Shown: positions 9,246 through 18,727 of the stretch, one piece after another
How the letters are laid out: every line of letters starts with the position of its first letter
Position numbering within the stretch: the first letter of the stretch is position 1
Assembly: GCF_030651495.1 (NCBI RefSeq)
Contig: NZ_JAUSFI010000053.1
Span: forward strand, 1-62,904
DNA length: 62,904 bases
DNA from: Undibacterium sp.
Lineage (GTDB): Bacteria; Pseudomonadota; Gammaproteobacteria; Burkholderiales; Burkholderiaceae_D
Reading direction: 5' to 3'
Notes under the pieces: generated by a model
Told to the model about the DNA's origin: nothing
What the model saw: only the letters and a program-made list of their open reading frames with translations
Database searches by the model: none
Program-made: the position numbers and the translations under genes

Positions 9246-10140
9246 ACAACAAAAATTAGGTCTAGGGACAGTTCAATTTGGCTTGAACTATGGCGCTACC
9301 AATGAATCCGGCCAACTGACGTTGCAAGATGCTATCGCAATAATACAATATGCCGGGCAAAACAATATCTCGGTGATCGACACAGCGTCAGCATATGGCA
9401 CTAGTGAACAAGTACTGGGGACGTGCTTTAAATCAGCACCCGCAGATTGCTTTTCTGTCTTCACAAAAACGATTCCTCTACGCACAGAAAAAGTAGATGC
9501 ATCCGGACTATTGAGCATAGTGACAGGATTTGAAAGTTCATTGAAAAATTTGGAACTTGAATCAATTGAATGTCTATTAGTTCATCACGCTGAAGACTTG
9601 CTGGTACCAGGCGGAGATCAACTATACAAGCAATTAGAAAAATGGCGCGAGCAAGGGCGAATTAAAAAAATTGGGGTTTCTGTTTACGATAAAGAACAAA
9701 TTGATTTATTGCTTTCGCGCTATGATTTTCAAGTTATGCAGTTACCCATTAATATTTTTGATCAGCGGCTAATACATAACGGATCTCTTGCAAAATTAGC
9801 GAAAAAAAATATTGAGATTCATGCACGCTCTTTATTATTGCAAGGCATATTATTGTTGGATCCACAAAAATTACCCGCGCACTTACATTCATTAAAACCT
9901 AAGCTAACTGAATTGCACATGCTAGCTAAAAATACTGGTATTACTCCACTGTGCGCGGCCTTAAGTTTTGTCAAACAAATTTCAGAAATCGCCGTAGCCC
10001 TTGTTGGGGTTTTATCGGTCAATGATCTTAAGGAATGTTTAAATGCATACAATAATAATTACAAAATTGATATTTCATCTTTTTCAATTTCTGATATTGA
10101 CCTAATCGACCCCCGTCGTTGGCCTCTAATTCAAAGGTAA
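9232..10140 (+). CDS. Aldo/keto reductase in the pseudaminic-acid operon
   Basis: A 302-residue aldo/keto reductase-like TIM barrel. LGLGTVQFGLNYG is the usual N-terminal strand, DTASAYG holds the Asp-Tyr pair, and KTIP and HHAED carry the Lys and His of the active site. The start overlaps the acetyltransferase gene by 14 bases. AKR genes recur in some nonulosonic-acid clusters, but their step is not settled. Here it could reduce a keto-sugar or an aldehyde linked to the neighbouring class III aminotransferase. Confidence 0.75.
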   Translation: MNLLKQQKLGLGTVQFGLNYGATNESGQLTLQDAIAIIQYAGQNNISVIDTASAYGTSEQVLGTCFKSAPADCFSVFTKTIPLRTEKVDASGLLSIVTGFESSLKNLELESIECLLVHHAEDLLVPGGDQLYKQLEKWREQGRIKKIGVSVYDKEQIDLLLSRYDFQVMQLPINIFDQRLIHNGSLAKLAKKNIEIHARSLLLQGILLLDPQKLPAHLHSLKPKLTELHMLAKNTGITPLCAALSFVKQISEIAVALVGVLSVNDLKECLNAYNNNYKIDISSFSISDIDLIDPRRWPLIQR

Positions 10141-10145
10141 ATTAA

Positions 10146-10901
10146 TTGATACTTGCCATATTGCAGGCACGCTGCTCATCCTCACGTTTGCCAAACAAAG
10201 TACTAAAACCGATATTAGGTAAGGCCATGCTCGCATTGCAGATTGAGCGTGTCAGGCGTGCCAAATTAATTGATCAACTAATCGTCGCCACCAGTGATGA
10301 CGCTAGTGACGATGCGTTAGCACGCCTATGCGAAGAATTAAATGTACCCTGCTTTCGAGGCAATTTAAACGACGTATTGGATCGCTACTATCAAGCATCA
10401 CTTGCTTATGCGCCCGATCACATAGTGCGATTAACTGGCGATTGCCCGTTAGCAGACCCTGAGGTAATTGATCTGGTTATCCAATCGCACCTGGATAGTG
10501 GCGCTGACTATAGCTCAAATTCTGCGCAAGCATCTTACCCAGATGGTTTAGATGTAGAAATCTGTAAATATGCTGTATTGAAGCGGGCCTGGGCAGAAGC
10601 AAAATTGCAGTCGCAACGTGAACACGTTACGCTATTCATACATCAGCAACCTGACTTATTCAGCCTAAACCATGTACGCGCGCAGACAGATTTATCCCAT
10701 CTGAGGTGGACAGTTGATAACCAAGAAGATTTTGAATTAGTAAATACTGTATATGAAAAGCTGTATGTGCAAAATCCAGAATTCAGCACCGCTGACATCC
10801 TTAATTTACTCGCAGAACAACCAGAGCTTGTCTATATGAATCAGCATATACAACGTAATGAAGGTCTGAAGAAGTCACTACTGAACGAAACTAATAATTG
10901 A
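10146..10901 (+). CDS. SpsF-type cytidylyltransferase, probable CMP-pseudaminic acid synthetase
   Basis: A 251-residue nucleotidyltransferase of the CTP-transferase family. The N-terminus ILQARCSSSRLPNKVLKP is the nucleotide-binding motif of SpsF proteins, and RLTGDCPLADPE holds the metal-binding Asp region. The start is TTG at 10146, five bases after the previous stop and preceded by AAAGGTAA. No other CMP-sugar synthetase is in the cluster, so this most likely does the PseF step: activation of the nonulosonic acid with CTP. Classical PseF proteins have a PARGGSKR-type motif, so this is the spore-coat-like variant. Confidence 0.75.
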   Translation: MILAILQARCSSSRLPNKVLKPILGKAMLALQIERVRRAKLIDQLIVATSDDASDDALARLCEELNVPCFRGNLNDVLDRYYQASLAYAPDHIVRLTGDCPLADPEVIDLVIQSHLDSGADYSSNSAQASYPDGLDVEICKYAVLKRAWAEAKLQSQREHVTLFIHQQPDLFSLNHVRAQTDLSHLRWTVDNQEDFELVNTVYEKLYVQNPEFSTADILNLLAEQPELVYMNQHIQRNEGLKKSLLNETNN

Positions 10902-10948
10902 ACCTTATCACTGCATCAAAAACCTAATTTAATGAGTGGAGAGAATAC

Positions 10949-12238
10949 ATGAGTACACGTTATCAAAAATCTGAAGAATTACTTCAGCGGGCCGAACGAG
11001 TTATCCCACTCGGAAGTCAGACTTTTAGTAAAAGTAAGACTCAGTATCCCTTTGGCATCTCGCCCTATTTTATCGAGCGTGGTAAGGGTAGCAAAGTATG
11101 GGATGTAGATGGCAATGAATACGTTGATTTTATCAATAGCTTGGCTGCCATCACCTTAGGTTATAACGACCCTGACGTCACATCAGCAGTAAAAGCGCAA
11201 TTAGAAGACGGCATTATTTTCTCACTGCCTCATCGGCTAGAAATGGAAGTCGCTGAACGTCTGGTTGAGATGGTGCCGTGCGCAGAAAAAGTACGTTTTG
11301 GTAAAAATGGTTCTGATGCAACCGCTGGCGCAATACGTGTTGCACGCGCATACACAGGACGCGACAGGGTAGCCCTATGCGGCTATCACGGATGGCAGGA
11401 TTGGTATATCGGTACCACAGCAAGGTCATTGGGCGTGCCGCAAGCAGTCAAAGACTTGAGTCATACTTTTCCATACAATGATTTGCCAGCACTGGATGCG
11501 CTACTTAAACAGCATAGTGGTGAATTTGCCGCAGTAATAATGGAGCCAATGAACGTAGTAACACCACAACCTGGCTATCTTGAAGGTGTAAAAGAGTTGG
11601 CGCACAAACATGGCGCAGTGTTGATCTTTGATGAAACGATTACTGGCTTCCGTTACTCCAATGGCGGAGCCCAAGAGCTTTTTGGCGTTACACCAGACCT
11701 CGCCACATTTGGCAAAGGTATTGCTAACGGCTACCCAGTCTCGGCAGTGGCCGGTCGTGCCGACATTATGAAAATGATGGAAGAAATTTTCTTCTCATTT
11801 ACATTCGGTGGCGAGACCTTATCGTTAGCCGCTGCCGCTGCGACCATGGATAAACTGAAACGTGAACCAGTAATAAAAACAATGACAGCGCGTGGTGAAC
11901 AATTGCGATCTTCCGTTATTGCTTTAATTGAAAAACATCAACTTAATGACTGGTTAGGTTATGCGGGTCACCCGACCTGGAGCTTTTTAACCTTAAAAGA
12001 CGCACCCGGTTGCTCTATGTGGGACAGTAAAACACTATTAATGCAAGAGCTATTGGCACGCGGTATTTTGTGGTTCGGCACCCATAACATGAGCTACGCC
12101 CATACCGAAGGCGATATTCATAAAATAGTGACTGCCTATGATGAAATTTTCCCTATGTTGCATCAAGCGATTACCAAAGGTAATCCAGCAGAATTTTTAC
12201 GCTGTGAACCTTTAAAACCTTTGTTTAAAGTACGCTAA
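10949..12238 (+). CDS. Class III aminotransferase, glutamate-1-semialdehyde-aminomutase-like
   Basis: A 429-residue PLP enzyme. The N-terminus RVIPLGSQTFSKSKTQYP, the GSDATAGAIRVARAYTGR phosphate-binding region, the FDETITGFR Asp motif and TFGKGIANGYP with the PLP Lys place it in the GSA-aminomutase branch. Housekeeping HemL works in haem synthesis. Its place inside a nonulosonic-acid operon, next to an AKR and an SpsF protein, suggests a sugar- or side-chain-modifying role instead. A GGAGAG ribosome site precedes the ATG. The true substrate is unknown. Confidence 0.75.
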   Translation: MSTRYQKSEELLQRAERVIPLGSQTFSKSKTQYPFGISPYFIERGKGSKVWDVDGNEYVDFINSLAAITLGYNDPDVTSAVKAQLEDGIIFSLPHRLEMEVAERLVEMVPCAEKVRFGKNGSDATAGAIRVARAYTGRDRVALCGYHGWQDWYIGTTARSLGVPQAVKDLSHTFPYNDLPALDALLKQHSGEFAAVIMEPMNVVTPQPGYLEGVKELAHKHGAVLIFDETITGFRYSNGGAQELFGVTPDLATFGKGIANGYPVSAVAGRADIMKMMEEIFFSFTFGGETLSLAAAAATMDKLKREPVIKTMTARGEQLRSSVIALIEKHQLNDWLGYAGHPTWSFLTLKDAPGCSMWDSKTLLMQELLARGILWFGTHNMSYAHTEGDIHKIVTAYDEIFPMLHQAITKGNPAEFLRCEPLKPLFKVR

Positions 12239-12259
12239 ACAAATGAAAATAGTTTAAAA

Positions 12260-13810
12260 ATGCACATTGCCATAAGAGTCGATGCATCGGTCCAAATAGG
12301 GACCGGGCATTTGATGCGTTGCCTGACATTAGCCAATCAAATAAAAATTTTGAATGGTGAAGTTGTATTTATATGCCGCCATTTACCTGACAGTCTGGCT
12401 ACATTAGTTGAACAGAATGGTCATACAGTACGCCGCTTATTGCCAGTAACACTAACAAATACGACTGATTTAGTTGATTCGGATTCTAATGAAAATTTGC
12501 CGTCTCATGCTCATTGGTTGCATGCAACATGGCAGCAAGATGCTTACGCAACCAAAGAAGTACTCAGTGAATTTGGGGAACTAGAATATTTAGTTATTGA
12601 TCACTATGCACTCGATGCGCGCTGGGAATCTGCATTGCGACCATATGTATCTAAGATTATGGTGATTGATGACCTTGCGGATCGCCAGCATGATTGCGAT
12701 TTATTACTTGATCAAAATTACTATGTCGATCAAGAGACCCGATATGCAAACAAGTTAAATGCAAATACGACCACTCTACTCGGTCCGAAGTTTGCATTAT
12801 TGCGCCCAGAATTTTCGCGTGCAAAAAATGAAATGCCTGAAGATAAACGCAATGCTGTCGACGTAAAGCGCCTTAATATATGTTTCGGTGGAATAGATGC
12901 AACTGGTGAAATATTAAAAACATTAGACGCGCTAGAACCACAGTTTGCAGAAACAAATTTGCAAGTTGATATTGTTATGGGGAATGCGGCGCCACACATT
13001 TCCTTAGTGCAAGAACGCATAAAAAAATATAACAATATCCATTTACATATTGCACCACCCAATTTAGCCCAGCTAATGGCGACTGCCGACCTCGGTATTG
13101 GTGCAGCAGGTAGCATGAGTTGGGAGCGTGCCAGTCTAGGTTTGCCATCAATAGCTATTGCGCTGGCAGACAATCAACTGCGTTTAGGAATAGATGCAGC
13201 ACAGCTAGGGCTGCACTTATTTTTGGGTCATTATTCTCAAGTTACTACAGAAAAAATTCGTACTGCTTTTACGATAATGTTGGATAATTGCTATCTTCGA
13301 CAAAGTTTTTCTATGAGGAGCGGTTTAATTGTCGATGACAAAGGTAAAGAGCGAGTTGCAAAATATCTTGTGAAACCCAAAATTTCACTTCGCTTATGCC
13401 AAGAATCCGACTGCCTAATGGTTTATCAGTGGCGCAATGCCGAAATCAATCGACTGAACTCACATCAAACAGGTGATATTTCGTATACCACACATGAAGC
13501 CTGGTTCCTGTCGAGCCTAAATCGTCAGGACCGATATCTGCTAATCGGCGGCGATACATCCGGTGACCTTGGTGTATTGCGTTACGACAAATACCCTGAC
13601 TACTGGATGACATCCGTTTATTTGGTTCCTGGCAGGCATGGACATGGCTTGGGTGATGCATTTCTTAAAGCAGGATTAGATTGGATGAATTCGCAATGCG
13701 GATCGTCTTGTCATATTCGTGCAGAAATTAAAAGTAATAATGCTGCCTCACACGCAGTTTTTAAAAAAGCTGGCTACTCTCCTATATTTACTACATACAC
13801 AGTAATGTAA
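12260..13810 (+). CDS. pseG: PseG glycosyl hydrolase fused to a C-terminal GNAT acetyltransferase
   Basis: A 516-residue two-domain protein. Residues 1 to about 365 are PseG-like: a MurG-type GT-B fold with GTGHLMRC at 14-21 and the catalytic His at position 17, followed by IDDLADR and GAAGSMSWERASLG. This part removes UDP from UDP-2,4-diacetamido-2,4,6-trideoxy-L-altrose. Residues about 375-516 are a GNAT domain (LRLCQESDCLMVYQWRN, PGRHGHGLGDAFL, NNAASHAVFKKAGY). PseG-PseH fusions of this kind are known in some bacteria. A separate GNAT gene at 8700 makes this cluster redundant for acetylation. The ATG at 12260 has no strong ribosome site. Confidence 0.88.
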   Translation: MHIAIRVDASVQIGTGHLMRCLTLANQIKILNGEVVFICRHLPDSLATLVEQNGHTVRRLLPVTLTNTTDLVDSDSNENLPSHAHWLHATWQQDAYATKEVLSEFGELEYLVIDHYALDARWESALRPYVSKIMVIDDLADRQHDCDLLLDQNYYVDQETRYANKLNANTTTLLGPKFALLRPEFSRAKNEMPEDKRNAVDVKRLNICFGGIDATGEILKTLDALEPQFAETNLQVDIVMGNAAPHISLVQERIKKYNNIHLHIAPPNLAQLMATADLGIGAAGSMSWERASLGLPSIAIALADNQLRLGIDAAQLGLHLFLGHYSQVTTEKIRTAFTIMLDNCYLRQSFSMRSGLIVDDKGKERVAKYLVKPKISLRLCQESDCLMVYQWRNAEINRLNSHQTGDISYTTHEAWFLSSLNRQDRYLLIGGDTSGDLGVLRYDKYPDYWMTSVYLVPGRHGHGLGDAFLKAGLDWMNSQCGSSCHIRAEIKSNNAASHAVFKKAGYSPIFTTYTVM

Positions 13811-13817
13811 ATTAATT

Positions 13818-14891
13818 ATGACCAACTCAGTTATGACAAACTCAGCAATAAAAATTGCGGGCCGTATGATCGGTCAAGGACATGTGCCATTCATCATTGC
13901 CGAAATGTCCGGCAATCACAATCAATCGCTGGAACGCGCCTTACAAATTGTTGATGCAGCAGCAAAAACCGGCGCGCACGCATTAAAAATTCAAACGTAC
14001 ACGCCAGATACGATGACGCTCGACATTAACGAGCGTGAGTTCCATATCAGTGACCCCAAAAGCCTATGGGCGGGTACATCACTTTATAAATTGTATGGTG
14101 AGGCCTACACCCCATGGGAGTGGCACAAGCCGATTTTTGATCGTGCCCGAGAACATGGCATGATTCCTTTCAGCACACCTTTTGATGCTAGTTCAGTCGA
14201 TTTTTTAGAGACTCTGAATGTAGACGTCTATAAAATTGCCTCATTTGAAAATACAGATTTGCCTCTGATTCGCAAAGTTGCGGCCACTGGCAAACCTATA
14301 ATCATCTCGACTGGGATGGCTAGCATCGCCGAATTAGACGATACGGTTCGCGCAGCCCGTGAAGCCGGTTGCAAGGATTTGATTTTACTAAAGTGCACCA
14401 GCACCTATCCAGCCACTGCTGAAAATACAAATATATTAACCATCCCGCATTTACGTGAATTATTTGATTGTGAAGTTGGCTTATCTGACCATACCATGGG
14501 TGTAGGCGTATCTATCGCCAGCGTTGCTCTCGGCGCGAGTGTCATCGAAAAACATTTCACACTCAGTCGCGCCGACGGTGGAGTGGATAGCACGTTCTCA
14601 ATGGAGCCAGCAGAAATGGCACAATTGGTGGTCGAAACCGAGCGCGCCTGGCAGGCATTAGGTAAAGTTAGCTATGGTGCCACCGCTGCAGAGAGTAAAT
14701 CTCTATTATTCCGTCGCACACTGTACATCGCCAAAGATCTACAAGCGGGAGATATTCTCACACCAGAAAATGTTCGGGCAATACGTCCTGGCTTGGGCCT
14801 GCCTCCTAAATATTACGATATTGTTATGGGAAAACGTATCAATCAATCCGCCGCCAAAGGTACCGCGTTGTCTTGGGAATTATTGAAATAA
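13818..14891 (+). CDS. pseI: Pseudaminic acid synthase
   Basis: A 357-residue NeuB-family synthase. An N-terminal TIM barrel (FIIAEMSGNHNQ, ALKIQTYTPDTMT, CEVGLSDHTMG) is joined to a C-terminal SAF/antifreeze-like domain from about residue 295 (FRRTLYIAKDLQAGD). It condenses the PseG product with phosphoenolpyruvate. Two in-frame ATGs, at 13818 and 13833, lie in a small repeated sequence (ATGACxAACTCAG), so the exact start is uncertain. The stop overlaps the next start as TAATG. Confidence 0.92.
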   Translation: MTNSVMTNSAIKIAGRMIGQGHVPFIIAEMSGNHNQSLERALQIVDAAAKTGAHALKIQTYTPDTMTLDINEREFHISDPKSLWAGTSLYKLYGEAYTPWEWHKPIFDRAREHGMIPFSTPFDASSVDFLETLNVDVYKIASFENTDLPLIRKVAATGKPIIISTGMASIAELDDTVRAAREAGCKDLILLKCTSTYPATAENTNILTIPHLRELFDCEVGLSDHTMGVGVSIASVALGASVIEKHFTLSRADGGVDSTFSMEPAEMAQLVVETERAWQALGKVSYGATAAESKSLLFRRTLYIAKDLQAGDILTPENVRAIRPGLGLPPKYYDIVMGKRINQSAAKGTALSWELLK

Positions 14892-16006
14892 TGACTTCAA
14901 TAATACCGATAGAGACCATACGCACAAGTTTGGTCGGATGGATACGAGAGAGCGGGTTATCTGCATTGCCACGGATTGATGCGCCAGCAGCCTGGCAAGA
15001 TGCATGGGCCAAATGTGCAGTGCAATCAACCAATGCGGCCACCGCCATGATTGATTACCAACATGCCTACCTATCTGGGCATGGGACTAGTTTAATCGAT
15101 ATTTCTCTGGTTTTGCTCAATGATGGCAAGCCAGCAGCAATATGGCCGCTGACCTTAACCCTAGGAATTAAGCAACAATTAAGTTCAATGGGCGCAGCAA
15201 TACAAGCGCCCCACTTCGTGGCAGGCTTATCACCACGCACCATTAAAAAGATAACTGCCGCAGCATTACGCTTTGTTCAGGTTTTTCAAACGGACAACGT
15301 TCAACAACAAATTCTTAGCGAAGAATATAAAACCCCAGATATCGCTGATACAGGGCTAACTGAATGGCATCAACAATGGATGACATCCGGTGCAACGGTT
15401 TCCGTACGACATGATTTATATATTGACTTAAGTCTCACGTTAGAACAAATACGTGCCAGTTTTCGTAAAAGTTATCGGCCATTAATTTCATCTGGACTTA
15501 AACTCTGGAGTGTTGAAAGCATCACCCAAGAGAATATCAACGAATCAGTTTGGGCAGAATTCAAATCGTTGCATCGCCAAGTGTCAGGACGTGTCACTCG
15601 CGATGACCAAACTTGGGCCCTGCAATATCAAATGATTCTTCGCGGCGAAGCGATGTTAATTGTGTTGCGTGATGCGACTAATAGCCATCGGATGGTCGGT
15701 GCTGGCTTCTTTCAAATGACGAGAGATGAAGGCGTCTATGCAGTCGCAGCCTATGACAGGGAATTATTTGATATGCCTGTAGGACATGTAGTGCAAATGA
15801 GTGCCATCGAAATAATGAAACAGCGAGGTTTACGTTGGTACAGGATAGGTGAACGATTTTTCCCTTCAGATACACCACAACCAAATGAAAAAGAACTTGC
15901 CATTAGCTTATTTAAGCAAGGTTTTGCTACCCATCTTCTTCCTCGTTTCATCTTAAATTTACCCTTACAAACTAGCGTCCTTAGCGGATCTGCGGTATAC
16001 AAGTAA
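14891..16006 (+). CDS. FemAB/GNAT-like protein following PseI
   Basis: A 371-residue soluble protein with the look of the FemAB-like (BioF2-type acyltransferase) superfamily. The strongest signs are a central RASFRKSYRPLISSG stretch and a second half with VGAGFFQMTRDEGVYAVAAYDRE and a conserved-looking WYRIGERFFP. Such proteins transfer an amino-acyl or acyl group to an amine, often from tRNA. The ATG overlaps the pseI stop, so it belongs to the same operon. A TTG 18 bases upstream is possible but would lie inside pseI. Its substrate is unknown; the context suggests decoration of the nonulosonic acid. Confidence 0.55.
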   Translation: MTSIIPIETIRTSLVGWIRESGLSALPRIDAPAAWQDAWAKCAVQSTNAATAMIDYQHAYLSGHGTSLIDISLVLLNDGKPAAIWPLTLTLGIKQQLSSMGAAIQAPHFVAGLSPRTIKKITAAALRFVQVFQTDNVQQQILSEEYKTPDIADTGLTEWHQQWMTSGATVSVRHDLYIDLSLTLEQIRASFRKSYRPLISSGLKLWSVESITQENINESVWAEFKSLHRQVSGRVTRDDQTWALQYQMILRGEAMLIVLRDATNSHRMVGAGFFQMTRDEGVYAVAAYDRELFDMPVGHVVQMSAIEIMKQRGLRWYRIGERFFPSDTPQPNEKELAISLFKQGFATHLLPRFILNLPLQTSVLSGSAVYK

Positions 16007-16023
16007 ATTCGTTTTTATTGATT

Positions 16024-17382
16024 ATGAAAATTTTATTTGTTGAGAACAGGTACTTTACCTGGATACTAGAAGCTGTTGCTAAAGAACTTATCGCACTAGG
16101 GCATGATATTCACTGGATAGTGCAAAACCCGATGTTTACCCCGAGCGTTGGAAATGTCCACATAATGCCATTCCCCAAAGCTGGTGGCGCCATGATGAAG
16201 GATTCAGATCTGCGCACACGCTTGCAAGAGTCAGATCGTGGCGTACGCTGGTTTGGCGGTGACGGTTCTCACTGGCAGACGTATCACGATCACATAAACC
16301 GTATTATTGGAGATGTAGTGCCCGATGTAGTATTTTCTGAAGTGACTCAATTTCATGAATTGTTGACATCGCACATTTGCCAACAACGTGGCATCCCCCT
16401 GCTTTCTCCAAACGTAACGCGTTACCCGGTTGGACGTTTGAATTTCTTTGAATACAACACCATGAATCCCGTCGGCGGAGAGGGAATCGATCTTTCTGAC
16501 AACGAGGCAGAGCAAATGCTCAATGCCATAGTCGGCCGCACCATACAGCCAAGCTACATGGAAAAAGTGCACCGTTCACAGCTAGCATTATTTAATAACA
16601 TGCTAAAGGACAAGCTGCGCATACTGATTGGATGGTGTCGAGGTGAGCGCTACATTACACCATCCCCTCTGACCAAAATACGCTTGGAACGACTGCATGC
16701 ACGTCAATACCAACGTTGGGAGTCGTTTGCACATAAAACATTGCCGACAACCCTGAATCAATCGCCGTGGGTGCTGTTACCACTACAGATGCAACCCGAA
16801 GCCAATATTGAAGTATGGGGCAGTCCATGGAGCGACCAAACAGCGCTGGTACAACGAACGGCCAAAGCATTAGCAGCAATAGGTGCAGTGCTGGTAGTCA
16901 AGCCAAATCCTAAATCCAAGTACGAGTTGACCGCAGAACTATGTGCCGTAGTTGAGCAGGCACCTAACATTGTTGCGATTTCGCATACAACGTCAATGAA
17001 GGATATTTTCGCACAAGCACCGTTAGTGATGACGGTGACTGGCACGGTTTTAATGGAATGCATTTTTGCAGGAAAACCGGTAGCCAGTTTGGGCACACAT
17101 GTCATGACACGCTACCCTGGCGTACAGGCAATTGATGCGCCGGAAGACGTTGCGCAAAAACTTCTGGCGGTGATACGAAATGAAATTCAAGGAGCAAATA
17201 AGGCGGAGGCTAAAAATTTGCTCAATTCTTTATACAAAAACAGCTATCCGGCAATGACTTGGGACCCATACACTCGCCCTGAATTAATGACAGAAAACAA
17301 TATCGCAGAATTAAGCCTAGCATTTAGTGACGTAATAAATTTATCAACCTGTGTAAATCAAAATTCTATATATAGAAAATAA
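16024..17382 (+). CDS. Putative glycosyltransferase, capsule-biosynthesis (KpsS/LipB) like
   Basis: A 452-residue protein with a GT-B-like layout. The N-terminus MKILFVENRYFTWILEAVA begins the first Rossmann half. The second half has PLQMQPEAN, VVKPNPKSK and a SMKDIFAQAPLVMTVTGTV / ECIFAGKPVASLGTH pattern. This arrangement is seen in capsule polysaccharide transferases of the KpsS/KpsC/LipB kind, which often handle Kdo or sialic-type sugars. Directly after the Pse genes, it is the best candidate for the pseudaminic-acid transferase (inference). ATG 16024 is preferred to TTG 16018. Confidence 0.6.
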   Translation: MKILFVENRYFTWILEAVAKELIALGHDIHWIVQNPMFTPSVGNVHIMPFPKAGGAMMKDSDLRTRLQESDRGVRWFGGDGSHWQTYHDHINRIIGDVVPDVVFSEVTQFHELLTSHICQQRGIPLLSPNVTRYPVGRLNFFEYNTMNPVGGEGIDLSDNEAEQMLNAIVGRTIQPSYMEKVHRSQLALFNNMLKDKLRILIGWCRGERYITPSPLTKIRLERLHARQYQRWESFAHKTLPTTLNQSPWVLLPLQMQPEANIEVWGSPWSDQTALVQRTAKALAAIGAVLVVKPNPKSKYELTAELCAVVEQAPNIVAISHTTSMKDIFAQAPLVMTVTGTVLMECIFAGKPVASLGTHVMTRYPGVQAIDAPEDVAQKLLAVIRNEIQGANKAEAKNLLNSLYKNSYPAMTWDPYTRPELMTENNIAELSLAFSDVINLSTCVNQNSIYRK

Positions 17383-17470
17383 AATCAACAAAAATATTTA
17401 ACTAAAAATCATTTATGCCGAATCAACTATATATTTGATTGCCAAATTATTGCCTACGTTTCTTAGATTG

Positions 17471-18694
17471 ATGAACTCCGACATGCAACATTCTGAAGTA
17501 AAAAAATTTAATCCTCCTAAATTACTACTAGCCGATTTGTTATTTTTTGTAGCATTAGGATGCATTTTATATAAAGATTTTTTTATTATGCAGCTGGGCG
17601 TCCACTTTGAAATTATCGGAATAATACTAATTATTTTTCTCGCTGTTTTTTCTAATCAAGAATCTAAACAAACTATTTTTAATAAAAAAATTATACTAAT
17701 AATAACTTTTTTTATTGTATTTTCGTGGATTGGCTCCAGCATTGTAATATTGACACTTAATACAAGTAGCTATTATGCAGCCTTTGCAATTTCAATAGTT
17801 ATTTTACGAATGCGTCCCAAATATCTAATTGAAACATTAACAGTCCTTGTAACTATTAATACTTTATTCCAAATATTAGAGTCACTAACAGGTGAGTTCA
17901 TTTTTGTTTATGTAGATGATGACTTTAGTTATGATGAGAAAATGCTTTCAACCTCTGATGGGGGACTACGAACAAAAGGATTATATGGCTCCCCATTAAA
18001 TGGTATTGGAGTTGCAATGTCTTTATGTTTTTTAGCTCCAAAATCGAAGTATAGTTGGTTTTTACTTTGCGCATCATCGTTACTCGGGCAAGGCAGACTT
18101 GGACTTGGTATCGGTATTGTAGGACTGTTAGTAAATTTATTTCGATCTCATACAGGCTTAAAAGCACATGCTATAAAAACGTTGTTAAGTCTATCTGTTT
18201 TTCTTTTATTAATCGCTTCATGGATGGCATTATTTGCGACAGAAGATTCCGTTACTCGAATGTTGGAAGCTGGATCAGCGGATAATTCACAAAACATTAG
18301 TCGATTCGAATTTTGGTTAAGTTCGATTAACCAGTTAATTAACTATGATTTAATTTCACTAATTTTTGGAAAATTTGGTTATATCAAAGCCTTTCAAGGA
18401 GGAACTGAAAGTGATTGGCTTCGCATGTGGCTCGACAATGGATTTATATTTTTCTTGACGGTACTTAGCCTAATTATTTACCGATTATATGTTGCCGCCC
18501 GTAAGAAAGATTGGCTCAATTTTTATGCTTCATCTGCTTGCATATTTGTAATGGCAGTCTATCCACATGCACAATCATTTCCGAATGGCTTGTTAACGTG
18601 GTTATTTCTTCTGTCAAAATTCGATATCAATTCAATTAAAAAAATAACTTATTCAGAGAAGAAAATAATTCCCTCTCTGAATCGGAATATTTAA
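17471..18694 (+). CDS. Polytopic membrane protein, probable Wzy polymerase / O-antigen ligase family
   Basis: A very hydrophobic AT-rich protein of about 407 residues with roughly ten membrane segments and a larger periplasmic loop (LSSINQLINYDLISLIFGKF). It has GLYGSPLNGIGVAM and GQGRLGLGIG motifs of the kind seen in Wzy/WaaL proteins. These families are poorly conserved, so the call rests on topology, size and position next to wzx and acyltransferase genes. A start upstream at TTG 17435 or downstream at ATG 17483 is possible; no clear ribosome site decides. Base composition is lower in GC than the pse genes. Confidence 0.6.
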   Translation: MNSDMQHSEVKKFNPPKLLLADLLFFVALGCILYKDFFIMQLGVHFEIIGIILIIFLAVFSNQESKQTIFNKKIILIITFFIVFSWIGSSIVILTLNTSSYYAAFAISIVILRMRPKYLIETLTVLVTINTLFQILESLTGEFIFVYVDDDFSYDEKMLSTSDGGLRTKGLYGSPLNGIGVAMSLCFLAPKSKYSWFLLCASSLLGQGRLGLGIGIVGLLVNLFRSHTGLKAHAIKTLLSLSVFLLLIASWMALFATEDSVTRMLEAGSADNSQNISRFEFWLSSINQLINYDLISLIFGKFGYIKAFQGGTESDWLRMWLDNGFIFFLTVLSLIIYRLYVAARKKDWLNFYASSACIFVMAVYPHAQSFPNGLLTWLFLLSKFDINSIKKITYSEKKIIPSLNRNI

Positions 18695-18727
18695 TTTCCA
18701 TTTAAACCATATTTATAGAAGTAGTTA

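Noticed and set aside
10949..12238. Housekeeping hemL (glutamate-1-semialdehyde aminomutase)
   Set aside because: Family match is real, but its place within a nonulosonic-acid operon makes a haem role less likely; I left the symbol blank.
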